This document shows, piece by piece, positions 36,626 through 45,026 of a stretch of DNA of 62,980 bases. Made by a program: the position numbers and the translations under genes. The stretch is from Acidobacteriaceae bacterium. GTDB lineage: Bacteria; Acidobacteriota; Terriglobia; Terriglobales; Acidobacteriaceae. The DNA is taken from NCBI GenBank assembly GCA_030041515.1, contig JASHNS010000071.1:1-62980 (forward strand), written 5' to 3'. Numbering within the stretch: position 1 is the stretch's first letter; each line of letters opens with the position of its first letter. The notes beneath the pieces were generated by a model. That model did not search any database and had not been told where the DNA came from. It was given only the letters and a program-made list of their open reading frames with translations.

Positions 36626-39600
36626 ATGAAGCTGTTCAGCTGTTGCTGTAAACGTTTGCTGAGACTGGGTTCCTTTCTCCTCCTCCTGTCTTCATTCCTG
36701 CTGATTCCTCACGCGGCCAGGGCGCAGACCGAGAATGCCACGCTGCAGGGCACCGTCACCGACCCATCCGGCGCCGTAATTCCTCAGGCGCAGGTGGCCA
36801 TCACCAACGACGCGACCGGGGTAGCGCGGAGCGTCCCGACCAATGACAGCGGGGAATTCACCGCCGTCGGTCTGATCCCTGGCCGCTATTCGGTTCGCGT
36901 GAAGCACCAGGGATTCAAAGCGGCGGAAGTGAGCGGCATCGTCCTGACGGTCGGCGCACGCGAACAGATCGCGATCCACCTGACTGTGGGGACGGCCACA
37001 CAGACAGTGACGGTGAGCGGCAGCACGATCCCGCTGCTGACGACGTCGCCGGCGGTGTCGACGGTGGTGAACCAGCAGGAAGTGGCGAACATGCCGCTGA
37101 ACGGTCGTAGCTTCGAGGATCTGATGTTGATGGTTCCGGGCGTTACGACCGCCAATCCGCAATCGGCCATCCCCGGCGGCAGCAACGGCGTCTCCCTCCT
37201 GCAGGTGAATGGCGACAGCGGGTACTCGAATTCCTTCACGGTGGATGGAGTGAGTGCGAACTTCGGCGCGAACAACAACGGAGGCTTCGCAGGGGTTGGC
37301 GGCGCGGGCGGGTTGCCGGCGGCGACCATCCTCGGCACTACGCAGGCGCTCGTGCCCGTGGATGACCTGCAGGAGTTTCGCGTGGAAACGAACAGCTATG
37401 CCGCGGAATACGGAGGCTATTCGGGCGGCCAGTTCGTCTTTGTCACGCGCTCCGGGACGAACACGTTTCACGGGAGCGCTGCGGACTATTATCGGGACAC
37501 GATCTTCGACGCCAACGACTACTTTAACAACTACTATGCGACGCCCCGGCAGCCGCTGCTGCAGAACGACTTCAGCGGCACGCTCGGCGGCCCGGTGCTC
37601 ATTCCGCACGTCTACAGCGGCAGGGACAGGACCTTCTTCTTCCTCAATTATGAGGGATTGCGCGCGAATCTGCCCATCGCGTCGTCACTGCAATACGTTC
37701 CCACGGCCGCGGCTCGAGCAACGGCGACGGGGCCGATCGCCTCGTTCCTGAATTCGTTTCCTACCAGCGATGTTCCGAACGCGCCGGATCTGGGCGACGG
37801 GCTGACCACCTATGTCTCCGGCTATCCGTCGCTCGAAAACCTGAACACCTATAACCTGCGACTGGATGAAGTGCTTTCGAAGAACGAGGAACTGTTCGTG
37901 CGCGCCAGCAACACGGATTCGACGGCGACCTCGTACTTTTTGGCTCAGATTGAACACCTGCAGCAGAACACCCGGATGTACACGGCGGGCCTGACGAGTT
38001 CGTTCAGTCCCCACGTGACCAACCAGTTCCGCGCCAACTTTTCTCTGAACGCGGGCCCGCAGTCGGGAGGGCCCTATGTGCAGGGCGATGGGTCGCCCTA
38101 CAACCTGATCACCGCCGGCGGATACCCTGGGAATATCTCCAATATCTATATCGGGGTCTTCTACTATCCGTCGACGGGCAGCCTGTACACACAGGCATAT
38201 CGAGGTGTAAACGAAACTCGCCAGGTGGATATTCCCGATAATCTGACGTGGCTGGTGGGACGTCATCAGCTGAAATTCGGCGTCGACTACCGCGTGCTGA
38301 ACTCCACGCAGTTACCGGAAAGCCCGCTGGTGGGATACGAGTACTACAGCGAAGGCACGCTGCTGGCGAACACCTCGGATTACGTCTATAACGAGTCGTA
38401 TGGGAACTTCTATCCGGGGATTAAGGATTTCGCGGCCTACGGCCAGGACCAGTGGCAGGTCAATCGCCGCCTGGACCTCTCATACGGCGTGCGATGGGAT
38501 CGGATGCCGCCGCCCACGCTGCGGCGCGGCAACATTCCGTACACGCTGGTGAACCAGGATAACTTGTCCGCCCTGGCTCTGGGGGTGCCCACGAATCCCT
38601 ACGACACCTATAACTTCGATTTTGGGCCGCGCCTGGGCGTTACTTATCTGGCGCGGGCAACGCCCGGCTATGAAACCCAGGTGCGCGGGGGAGCGGGAAT
38701 CTTCTACGACTCGGCAGCCAACCAGGGCAATGCGCAGATTGGGCTGTACTCGCCTGGATTTTCGGGATACAACTCGTTTTGCCCGTACTCCTACTGCAAC
38801 ATCATGGGGCAATACGCGCTGCCCCTGCCGCCGCAGTATCGCTATACCCCGATTCAGTACCCGACGCAGCCGCCATTCACCTCGCTCTATTACGCGATCT
38901 CGCCGCACTTCGCCAATCCCTACACCGTGCAGGCAAACGTGGCTGTGCAGCAGGATTTCGGCGCGAATAATGCTCTGACGATCGATTATGTCGGAGCGTT
39001 CTATCGGAAGGGGATCGAGTTCAACGACATTTACGTCAATCCCGTCAATCCCAATTTCCAGTTTGTGGACTTTGAGACCAATGCTCTGCGTTCCGCCTAC
39101 AACTCGGGCGAGTTCATCTTCCAGCACCGCGTCAACAAAGGGCTGTATGGCTACGCCGCGTATACATGGGCGCACGACATCACGCAGAACCAGATCAATT
39201 CGTTCACGCCTTATCAGAAAGGGAACTCGGGCAGCGATCTGAGAAATAACCTGAATGCGGTTCTGACCTGGGACATCCCCTACAAATCCGAGCACCGCGC
39301 TCTGAACGGCGCGTTCGCGCACTGGGGCACGGACGTGCGCTTCATGGCGCGCACGGGCTTTCCCATCACATTGTTCGGCGCGAAGTCCTCGGGCGCAGCT
39401 TCGGATGGGCAAAGCGTTGAGCCGGGGTTGAACTTTGTGCCCAATCAGCCGATCTATCTTACCGGCACCTACAACGGGGCGCAGATTCCGAGCGGCAAAC
39501 AGCTGAATCCGGCGGCTTTCACAGCGGCGCCGGTGGGGGTGAACGGGAATGTTCCCCAGAATTACTTCCGCGGATACGGGATGAGCCAGTGGAATGTGGC

Positions 39601-39832
39601 CCTGCGGCGCGATTTCCCGATCTACGACCGGGCGCACCTGCAATTCCGGGCAGAGGCGTTCAACCTGCTCAATCACGCTAACTTCGGGACCGTCGATGAT
39701 TATCTTCCCGATGTAACGTTTGGACAGGCGACAGACAGCCTGGCGGCTGCGCTGACGCCGGGCGCCAGTTCGTCGCAGTATCAGCCAGGAGGACCACGCG
39801 AATTGCAGATGGCTCTGAAGGTCCTCTTCTGA
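36626..39832 (+). CDS. Oar-like TonB-dependent outer-membrane receptor with carboxypeptidase regulatory-like domain
   Basis: 1068 residues. Signal peptide ending near RAQTENATLQ. An N-terminal CarboxypepD_reg domain (about 30-115) has GTVTDPSGAVIPQAQVAITN. A plug-like part has NMPLNGRSFEDLMLMVPGV, VDGVSANF and QFVFVTRSGTNTFHGS. A long barrel ends in LQMALKVLF with the terminal Phe of outer-membrane proteins. This type imports sugars or other large solutes with TonB energy. I take ATG 36626 (GGAG eight bases upstream); the preceding TTG is an alternative. Confidence 0.93.
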   Translation: MKLFSCCCKRLLRLGSFLLLLSSFLLIPHAARAQTENATLQGTVTDPSGAVIPQAQVAITNDATGVARSVPTNDSGEFTAVGLIPGRYSVRVKHQGFKAAEVSGIVLTVGAREQIAIHLTVGTATQTVTVSGSTIPLLTTSPAVSTVVNQQEVANMPLNGRSFEDLMLMVPGVTTANPQSAIPGGSNGVSLLQVNGDSGYSNSFTVDGVSANFGANNNGGFAGVGGAGGLPAATILGTTQALVPVDDLQEFRVETNSYAAEYGGYSGGQFVFVTRSGTNTFHGSAADYYRDTIFDANDYFNNYYATPRQPLLQNDFSGTLGGPVLIPHVYSGRDRTFFFLNYEGLRANLPIASSLQYVPTAAARATATGPIASFLNSFPTSDVPNAPDLGDGLTTYVSGYPSLENLNTYNLRLDEVLSKNEELFVRASNTDSTATSYFLAQIEHLQQNTRMYTAGLTSSFSPHVTNQFRANFSLNAGPQSGGPYVQGDGSPYNLITAGGYPGNISNIYIGVFYYPSTGSLYTQAYRGVNETRQVDIPDNLTWLVGRHQLKFGVDYRVLNSTQLPESPLVGYEYYSEGTLLANTSDYVYNESYGNFYPGIKDFAAYGQDQWQVNRRLDLSYGVRWDRMPPPTLRRGNIPYTLVNQDNLSALALGVPTNPYDTYNFDFGPRLGVTYLARATPGYETQVRGGAGIFYDSAANQGNAQIGLYSPGFSGYNSFCPYSYCNIMGQYALPLPPQYRYTPIQYPTQPPFTSLYYAISPHFANPYTVQANVAVQQDFGANNALTIDYVGAFYRKGIEFNDIYVNPVNPNFQFVDFETNALRSAYNSGEFIFQHRVNKGLYGYAAYTWAHDITQNQINSFTPYQKGNSGSDLRNNLNAVLTWDIPYKSEHRALNGAFAHWGTDVRFMARTGFPITLFGAKSSGAASDGQSVEPGLNFVPNQPIYLTGTYNGAQIPSGKQLNPAAFTAAPVGVNGNVPQNYFRGYGMSQWNVALRRDFPIYDRAHLQFRAEAFNLLNHANFGTVDDYLPDVTFGQATDSLAAALTPGASSSQYQPGGPRELQMALKVLF
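36647..36660. promoter_or_regulatory. LacI-type operator-like palindrome, proximal site inside the coding start
   Basis: TGTAAACGTTTGCT matches TGTAAACGTTTACA at 12 of 14 positions. It sits within the first codons of the receptor gene, about 114 bp centre to centre from the distal site, close to an integral number of helical turns. Confidence 0.5.
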
Positions 39833-39929
39833 GCACTGCTCCTAATCACCGGACGGCGAAACTGCGCCTCTTATCATGACCTGGCCTGGCTGTCCCCGCT
39901 GATGCGACAACACGAATGGAGTGACCAGT

Positions 39930-40739
39930 TTGAGAATCCTGAGATTGGTACTGGCTACGATGGCTGGGTTGAGCCTGCTGCCGGCAGCATTCGGAGCGGC
40001 GAGGAAAGGAGTCGGCGAATACACGCAGCCCCACGGCGCGCAGACCCTCAGGCACCTCAGGGTTTCCTGGTACTACGACTGGAAGCCGCGGCCGGACGTG
40101 AAGGGAGCTCCCGCGGGCGTGCAGTTCGTTCCGATGATCTGGGGGATGAAGGACCTGAGCCCCGAGAATCTGGCGGCGGCACAGGCCACGGGAGCGGGTA
40201 TTGTGCTCGGGTTCAATGAGCCAAACGCAGCGGGGCAGGCGGACATGACGGTGGAGCAGGCTCTGGATGCATGGCCGAAACTGGAAGCGCTGCGGATGCG
40301 CCTGGGCAGCCCTGCACCCGGCACCGGAGATGATGTGGATCCGCATGGTTGGCTGGCGCGCTTTATGGCGGGCGCGCGGGCAAGACACTATCGGGTGGAT
40401 TTCATCTGCATTCATCCGTACCAGTCGAGCTTCGATCCGGAGGCCGCGACGCGGGATCTGATCCGTGAAGTGACCACAGTGCACAACATGTACCATCTTC
40501 CGATCTGGATTACGGAGTATGCGATGGCGCAGTGGGGTGCGAAGCAACAGACACCCAGCTATGCGGTGGAAGCGAAGTTTGCGGAGGAATCGGCTGCGGC
40601 TCTCCAGAAGCTGCCCTTCGTGGAGCGCTATGCCTGGTATGGCGATGTGCCGGGGCAGCCAACCTTCCAGACGAACTACGCGAACGGCGCGCCAACGCCG
40701 GTGGGCAAGGCGTGGAGCGCGGCTCCGGGCGGCCGATAG
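39930..40739 (+). CDS. Secreted GH128-like glycosyl hydrolase
   Basis: A 269-residue protein with a signal peptide (RILRLVLATMAGLSLLPAAF). The small TIM-barrel matches the Asl1/GH128 group: LRVSWYYDWKPRP, FVPMIWGMKD, probable acid/base Glu97 in GFNEPN, IHPY, and probable nucleophile Glu196 in WITEYAMAQW. Characterised GH128 enzymes cut beta-1,3-glucan. The TTG at 39930 has GGAG eight bases upstream; a GTG at 39921 is the alternative. Confidence 0.85.
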   Translation: MRILRLVLATMAGLSLLPAAFGAARKGVGEYTQPHGAQTLRHLRVSWYYDWKPRPDVKGAPAGVQFVPMIWGMKDLSPENLAAAQATGAGIVLGFNEPNAAGQADMTVEQALDAWPKLEALRMRLGSPAPGTGDDVDPHGWLARFMAGARARHYRVDFICIHPYQSSFDPEAATRDLIREVTTVHNMYHLPIWITEYAMAQWGAKQQTPSYAVEAKFAEESAAALQKLPFVERYAWYGDVPGQPTFQTNYANGAPTPVGKAWSAAPGGR

Positions 40740-40803
40740 TGCGCTTTGCGCCGCACAGAAGCGCTCCGGAAGGACGCTGAGCAGAGGATTGGCAAGGGTT
40801 GAA

Positions 40804-40880
40804 TGGTAGGCACGAGGAGACTCGAACTCCTGACCTCTACCGTGTCAAGGTAGCGCTCTAACCAACTGAGCTACGCGCCT
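40804..40880 (-). tRNA. tRNA-Val (anticodon GAC)
   Basis: Minus strand. Acceptor stem AGGCGCG/CGTGCCT (one G-U), D-arm GCTCAGTTGGTTAGAGC, anticodon stem CTACC/GGTAG with loop TTGACAC, T-arm AGGAG-TTCGAGT-CTCCT, discriminator A and encoded CCA. It reads GUC codons. Confidence 0.96.
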
Positions 40881-41083
40881 GCCGGGTGACGACTGCCTGC
40901 TGTCATCATACCAGTCCCGTAGGTCTTTCGATGCGGCAGCGGCAGCCCTGAAAAGACGCGGACGCCGCCTCGTGGGCGGCTGCCTCCAATTGCGAACGAG
41001 TATGATGGACCAGGCAAGAGCCGCGCCGCGCGGGCACAGCAGAGGCACTGCGCGTTCCCAGGCCCGCCGCCAACTCCGACTCC

Positions 41084-41644
41084 ATGAACGATCTCAGGGC
41101 CACGCCCAACCTGCTCACGTTCCTCAGACTGTTCATTGCGCCGTTCCTCGTGTTAGGCGTACTCAATGGCAATTACAAGCTGGCGTTCGCGCTCTTTGTC
41201 CTCGCCGGCATTACCGACGCCATGGACGGTCTGCTGGCTCGGATCCTCAATCAGCAAACGATGCTCGGCCAGTACCTTGACCCGGTCGTGGATAAGCTGC
41301 TGCTGAGCACTCTCTTCCTGGTGCTTCATCATGAAGGCCTCATCTCACTGCGGGTTACGGTCCTGGTGTTTGCGCGCGATCTTGGAATTCTGATGGTGGC
41401 GGCTACCCTCTATGCCACCACCAGCATTCGCAATTTCAAGCCCACGATCTTTGGCAAGAGCAACACCGTGGCGCAGATCGTGGCGGTGGCTGCGGTGATC
41501 CTGACCCAGTTTTTCGCGCCCAGGTGGGTAGTGCTGCTGCGCGAGTGGGCGCTGGGCGCGACCGTCCTGCTGACCCTGGTCTCAGGATTTCACTATGCAT
41601 GGCGGACGATGCGCCAGATCGGTTCCGCCGGCGCGACTGCGTAG
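41084..41644 (+). CDS. pgsA: CDP-alcohol phosphatidyltransferase (phosphatidylglycerophosphate synthase)
   Basis: 186 residues, mostly membrane-spanning. The family signature is complete: DAMDGLLARILNQQTMLGQY, LDPVVDK. NLLTFLRLFIAPFLVLGVL at the N-terminus fits PgsA, which makes phosphatidylglycerophosphate from CDP-diacylglycerol and glycerol 3-phosphate. Another CDP-alcohol substrate cannot be fully excluded. Confidence 0.9.
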   Translation: MNDLRATPNLLTFLRLFIAPFLVLGVLNGNYKLAFALFVLAGITDAMDGLLARILNQQTMLGQYLDPVVDKLLLSTLFLVLHHEGLISLRVTVLVFARDLGILMVAATLYATTSIRNFKPTIFGKSNTVAQIVAVAAVILTQFFAPRWVVLLREWALGATVLLTLVSGFHYAWRTMRQIGSAGATA

Positions 41645-41657
41645 GCTCTGTGCGTCC

Positions 41658-42137
41658 TTAGAGCGAACTCGCCGCTGGATGGCTCTTTGCAGGCTCGGAG
41701 CAACCGAGTTCGCGGCGTTCAGCGGCGATGTCCGCCTGCGTTGTCACGTGACCGGTGAGCAGGCGCTGTTCCCGGCTCAGGGCAGGGAAGTCGTATCGCG
41801 TGCACAGGGACATCTCCCAGACGTCGCCGGTGCGTCGATTCACTGCGTATCGATGCAGGGTTTCGTCCGGGCCGGGGGACGTAGCTTCGCGGATCAGGAT
41901 GAAGCTCGCATATCCGGGGATGAACGGGGACATCAGGTCGAGGCTGTTGACCTCAACATGCGTGTCGCGCAGATCGATCTTGTCATAGGGTGCGACCAGC
42001 CGGATGAGCGCCTCCGCCTGCCGTGTCGTGAGGCGATGCGCGGACGGCGCAGCCTTCGGCCCGAGAGCCCGGCTTCCTGGCGTGCAGGCCATCAGCCCAA
42101 AGAGCACTGCTGCGATCGGCGCAGAACGGTGGCGCAT
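41658..42137 (-). CDS. Hypothetical lipoprotein
   Basis: A 159-residue protein. The start MRHRSAPIAAVLFGLMACTP gives a lipobox (LMAC). The mature part has AHRLTTRQAEALIRLVAPYD, FIPGYASFILIRE and YAVNRRTGDVWEMSLCTRYD, a compact alpha/beta fold without a family I recognise. The chosen ATG at 42137 gives a clean lipoprotein signal. It converges with pgsA with 13 bases between stops. Confidence 0.72.
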   Translation of the reverse strand: MRHRSAPIAAVLFGLMACTPGSRALGPKAAPSAHRLTTRQAEALIRLVAPYDKIDLRDTHVEVNSLDLMSPFIPGYASFILIREATSPGPDETLHRYAVNRRTGDVWEMSLCTRYDFPALSREQRLLTGHVTTQADIAAERRELGCSEPAKSHPAASSL

Positions 42138-42193
42138 GGTCCCAGTTTCGCGCCACGGCGCGCACCGCGGCAAGGCCCCGTTAAAATGGCCTC

Positions 42194-42916
42194 GTGCCTC
42201 CCGCTGCATTTTTTACAGAAGAGACTCTTCGCTTCCTGCGCGGTTTGAAGCGCAACAACGACCGCGACTGGTTCGAAGCGCGACGCGAGACTTTCGAGCG
42301 CGCGGTCAAAGCGCCGATGCTGGCCCTCATGGAGCGGCTGACTCTGGGCATGGCCGGCTACGCGCCGGAACATGTTCGTCCTGCCGCAAAGTGCCTGTTC
42401 CGCATTTATCGTGACACGCGATTTTCCGCGGACAAGTCGCCCTACAAAACGCATCTCGGCGCGTGGTGGTCGCATACCGGCATGCCGAAGACGTCGGGGG
42501 CTGGATTCTACATGCACGTCAGCGGCACGGAGTTCGTCATCGCTGCCGGCGCATACATGCCGGAGAAGGAGCAGACGCTGGCCATCCGCCGGCATTTGAT
42601 GGAGCATCTCGCCGATTGGAAGCGCCTGATCGAAAACAGGAAGCTCCTGCGTGTTTTTTCTGTGCACGATCCGATGGCGCTCACGCGGCCTCCCAAGGGA
42701 TTTCCGCCGCATCACCCGGCCATCGAGTGGATCCGCTGGAGGCAGTGGGGCGTAACGGCGCATGTGCCTGCGGAGTATGCGCTGCGTTCCACGCTTGCCG
42801 CGGATATCGAGAAACGATTTCGCCTGGCCGCGCCGCTGGTTCACTTTCTCAACGCACCGCTCGCGGCGGCCGCGCGGCCGCGGCGCGTATGGACGGCGCC
42901 ATTACCTCGCAAGTAA
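42194..42916 (+). CDS. DUF2461 (TIGR02453-like) family protein
   Basis: 240 residues from a GTG start. FFTEETLRFLRGLKRNNDRD, WFEARRETFE, RIYRDTRFSADKSPYKTHLG and GFYMHVSGTEFVIAAGAYMP match the TIGR02453/DUF2461 family, widespread and uncharacterised, cytosolic. It is divergent from the lipoprotein gene with overlapping upstream regions. Confidence 0.88.
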   Translation: MPPAAFFTEETLRFLRGLKRNNDRDWFEARRETFERAVKAPMLALMERLTLGMAGYAPEHVRPAAKCLFRIYRDTRFSADKSPYKTHLGAWWSHTGMPKTSGAGFYMHVSGTEFVIAAGAYMPEKEQTLAIRRHLMEHLADWKRLIENRKLLRVFSVHDPMALTRPPKGFPPHHPAIEWIRWRQWGVTAHVPAEYALRSTLAADIEKRFRLAAPLVHFLNAPLAAAARPRRVWTAPLPRK

Positions 42917-43101
42917 GCTTTACGTGCGCGGCCGCCGGGTCTACACTTCTCCGCAAATCATCGCGAGCTGGTATGTGTATCTGTTCCGGAAGCGCCGCCG
43001 TCCGATTTGACTGTGCGGCTGCGATTTTCGGCGGTGCAGCAGACGCAAATCCTGTGAAATCCCGGCTTTTCCTGAAGAAAACCGAAGAAAACCGCAAAAA
43101 A

Positions 43102-43121
43102 CCTGTGGAAACAGGCCTTTT
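43102..43121 (+). terminator. Weak terminator-like hairpin
   Basis: CCTGT-GGAA-ACAGG followed by CCTTTT. Five-base-pair stem only; it could end the DUF2461 transcript before the HU promoter. Confidence 0.4.
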
Positions 43122-43125
43122 CCCA

Positions 43126-43131
43126 TTGACA
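43126..43131 (+). promoter_or_regulatory. Perfect -35 box (TTGACA) upstream of HU
   Basis: TTGACA followed at 17-20 bases by AAGGTTAAC, a poor -10. The distance to the HU start (about 140 bases after the -10) implies a long leader if it is used. Confidence 0.35.
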
Positions 43132-43297
43132 AACGCTTGCGGAAGACGCAAGGTTAACGGCGGGAACTCTTTCGGACCCGCGTCAACACTGGCTATTTTG
43201 CTATGCGGCGCGTTCCGGAGGCAGCTTAAGGGCAGGCGCTCGCTGGCGTTTTCCTGACCCGCTCAACTGAAAGGCAAAGACAAGGAGGAAGATCTCA

Positions 43298-43594
43298 ATG
43301 GCAGCAACGATGACGAAGACCGCTCTGGTGCGGCAACTGGCCGAGAAGCTGGAACTGACCAACAAGCAATCCGCCGCTTATCTGGACCTGCTCGCGGATA
43401 CTGCGATCAAGGAAACAAAGAAGAACGGCGTGTTTGTGATTCCTGGCCTGGGCCGCCTGGTGAAGGCGGAGCGGAAAGCCCGCATGGGCCGCAATCCGCA
43501 AACCGGCGAACAGATCAAGATCAAGGCCAAGACTGTCGTGAAGTTCCGCGTCGCCAAGTCGGCCAAGGACGCAATCGCTCCGCCGAAGAAGTAA
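43298..43594 (+). CDS. HU-family DNA-binding protein
   Basis: A 98-residue HU-type protein: ALVRQLAEKLELTNKQSAAY, FVIPGLGRLVKAERKARMGR, NPQTGEQIKIKAKTVVKFRV. It bends DNA as a dimer. The sequence is unusual for HU in GLGRLVK instead of GFGxFxV, placing it with the small HU-like variants. GGAGG is upstream of the ATG. A second HU/IHF gene is at 62669. Confidence 0.9.
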   Translation: MAATMTKTALVRQLAEKLELTNKQSAAYLDLLADTAIKETKKNGVFVIPGLGRLVKAERKARMGRNPQTGEQIKIKAKTVVKFRVAKSAKDAIAPPKK

Positions 43595-43624
43595 TTCTGT
43601 TTCCCTGTTTTCGGGAGGAAGCGG

Positions 43625-43954
43625 TCAGGCGGACGCTTCCTCTTCGATTCCGATCATCGCCCGCACCTCATAGTGCTCCGCTGATTCCTCCCATCGCTGC
43701 AGCAACGCTTTTGCCTCCGGTTCGATCACTGCGCGCGCAAACTCCTCCCCCGCGAAGCGCCTGACCGCCGCGAGCGAATCGAACAGATTCAACACGATAA
43801 ATTCCGATTCCGCGGCGTGATTGCGGCGCAGCACGTATCCTCCGCGATGGCCTTCGATTCCGCGCAGCGCAGGGAAAATCCTCTGCCGCAGAAAAGCCTC
43901 GTAGGCATCGGCATTCTCCACCCTTGTCCATCCCCGCCACTGCCGTGCAATCAT
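43625..43954 (-). CDS. Antibiotic biosynthesis monooxygenase-like (ABM fold) protein
   Basis: 109 residues. MIARQWRGWTRVENADAYEAF followed by GYVLRRNHAAESEFIVLNLFDSL and YEVRAMI fits the dimeric ferredoxin-like ABM fold. Members include monooxygenases and many of unknown role. ATG 43954 has GGAGG four bases upstream, which excludes the longer in-frame readings. Confidence 0.75.
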   Translation of the reverse strand: MIARQWRGWTRVENADAYEAFLRQRIFPALRGIEGHRGGYVLRRNHAAESEFIVLNLFDSLAAVRRFAGEEFARAVIEPEAKALLQRWEESAEHYEVRAMIGIEEEASA

Positions 43955-44011
43955 GTGTCCTCCATCGATGCGACAACAGGATAGCTTCCCGGCCTCCTGT
44001 ACCCTATCGCT

Positions 44012-44935
44012 GTGGCGCTCCTCAACCTTCAGGATCTCAGCATTCGCTTCGGCTCGACGGAAGCCGTTCGGAATCTTTCGCTCCGCGTCGATGCCCGCGA
44101 GTCCCTGGGGCTGGTCGGAGAATCGGGATCCGGCAAATCCGTGACCGCGCTGGCGGTTCTGCGGCTGCTGGGAGAATCCGCGGCGGTCACGGGCAGGATC
44201 GAGTTCGACGGGCGCGATCTGGCTGCACTCCCGGAGCCTGAACTGCGCCGCGTGCGCGGGCGCGAGATCGCCATGATCTTTCAGGAGCCAATGACGGCGC
44301 TGAATCCCGTGATGCCGGTCGGCGAGCAGATTGCCGAAGCGGTGCGGCTCCACCAGCGGGGCCTTTCCCGGCGCCAGGTGCGCGAGCAGGTGCTGGAGGC
44401 GATGCGCGCCGTCGCGCTGCCGGATGCAGCCGCCCGATACGCCGATTACCCGCACCAGTTCTCCGGCGGCCAGCGCCAGCGCATCCTGATTGCAATGGCC
44501 ATTGCCAACCGCCCCCGGCTGCTCATTGCCGACGAGTCCACCACCGCCCTCGATGTCACCGTACAGGCACAGATTCTCGAGCTTCTCGCCCAGCTCCGCG
44601 AGCGCTTCGGCCTCGCTATGCTATTCATCTCGCACGATCTCGCCGTTGTCTCCCAGGTGGCCGATCGCGTCGCCGTCCTGCGCCATGGCCTGCTGCTGGA
44701 GGAAGCTTCACGAGCAGCGATCTTCCGGAACCCGCTGCATCCTTACACGCGAAGTTTGCTCGGCGCCGTGCCGACCATGCAGATGGATCTGGAGAAGCCG
44801 CTGGCCATGCTGAAGGCAAGCGCCTTCACCACCGTACAGTTCCACATCGGCGAAGATTCCCCGCGGGCCATACCGCCGCTGCGCGAAGCCGAGCCGGGCC
44901 ACTGGGTGCGGTCCGTGCCGGAGCCTTTTGGGTGA
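44012..44935 (+). CDS. ABC transporter ATPase, oligopeptide/dipeptide (DppD/OppD) type, orphan
   Basis: 307 residues from GTG. Walker A GESGSGKS, Q-loop MIFQEPMTALNPVM, signature FSGGQRQRI, Walker B LLIADESTTALDVT, H-loop FISHDL, and the DppD/OppF-type C-terminus with HPYTRSLLGAVPTM. No permease, binding protein or second ATPase is next to it, so it must serve a transporter encoded elsewhere or be solitary. Confidence 0.9.
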   Translation: MALLNLQDLSIRFGSTEAVRNLSLRVDARESLGLVGESGSGKSVTALAVLRLLGESAAVTGRIEFDGRDLAALPEPELRRVRGREIAMIFQEPMTALNPVMPVGEQIAEAVRLHQRGLSRRQVREQVLEAMRAVALPDAAARYADYPHQFSGGQRQRILIAMAIANRPRLLIADESTTALDVTVQAQILELLAQLRERFGLAMLFISHDLAVVSQVADRVAVLRHGLLLEEASRAAIFRNPLHPYTRSLLGAVPTMQMDLEKPLAMLKASAFTTVQFHIGEDSPRAIPPLREAEPGHWVRSVPEPFG

Positions 44936-45026
44936 GATAGAAAGCTTACCGGGGCCTCACCAGAAGACTCTTTTCGCGCGAATTCCATCCAACCCATGGG
45001 ATAGAGTGGTATTCGACCCCGTCGTC

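Larger units (their letters stand above)
42917..43297. other. 381-base gene-free stretch upstream of HU
   Basis: Contains an A-rich segment (AAAACCGAAGAAAACCGC), a small hairpin with T-run (43102-43121) and a TTGACA box (43126-43131). No coding frame with recognisable content. Confidence 0.55.

Noticed and set aside
38480-39676. 398-residue minus-strand frame inside the TonB-dependent receptor
   Set aside because: Composition is that of an antisense shadow; the sense strand has the full barrel and terminal Phe.
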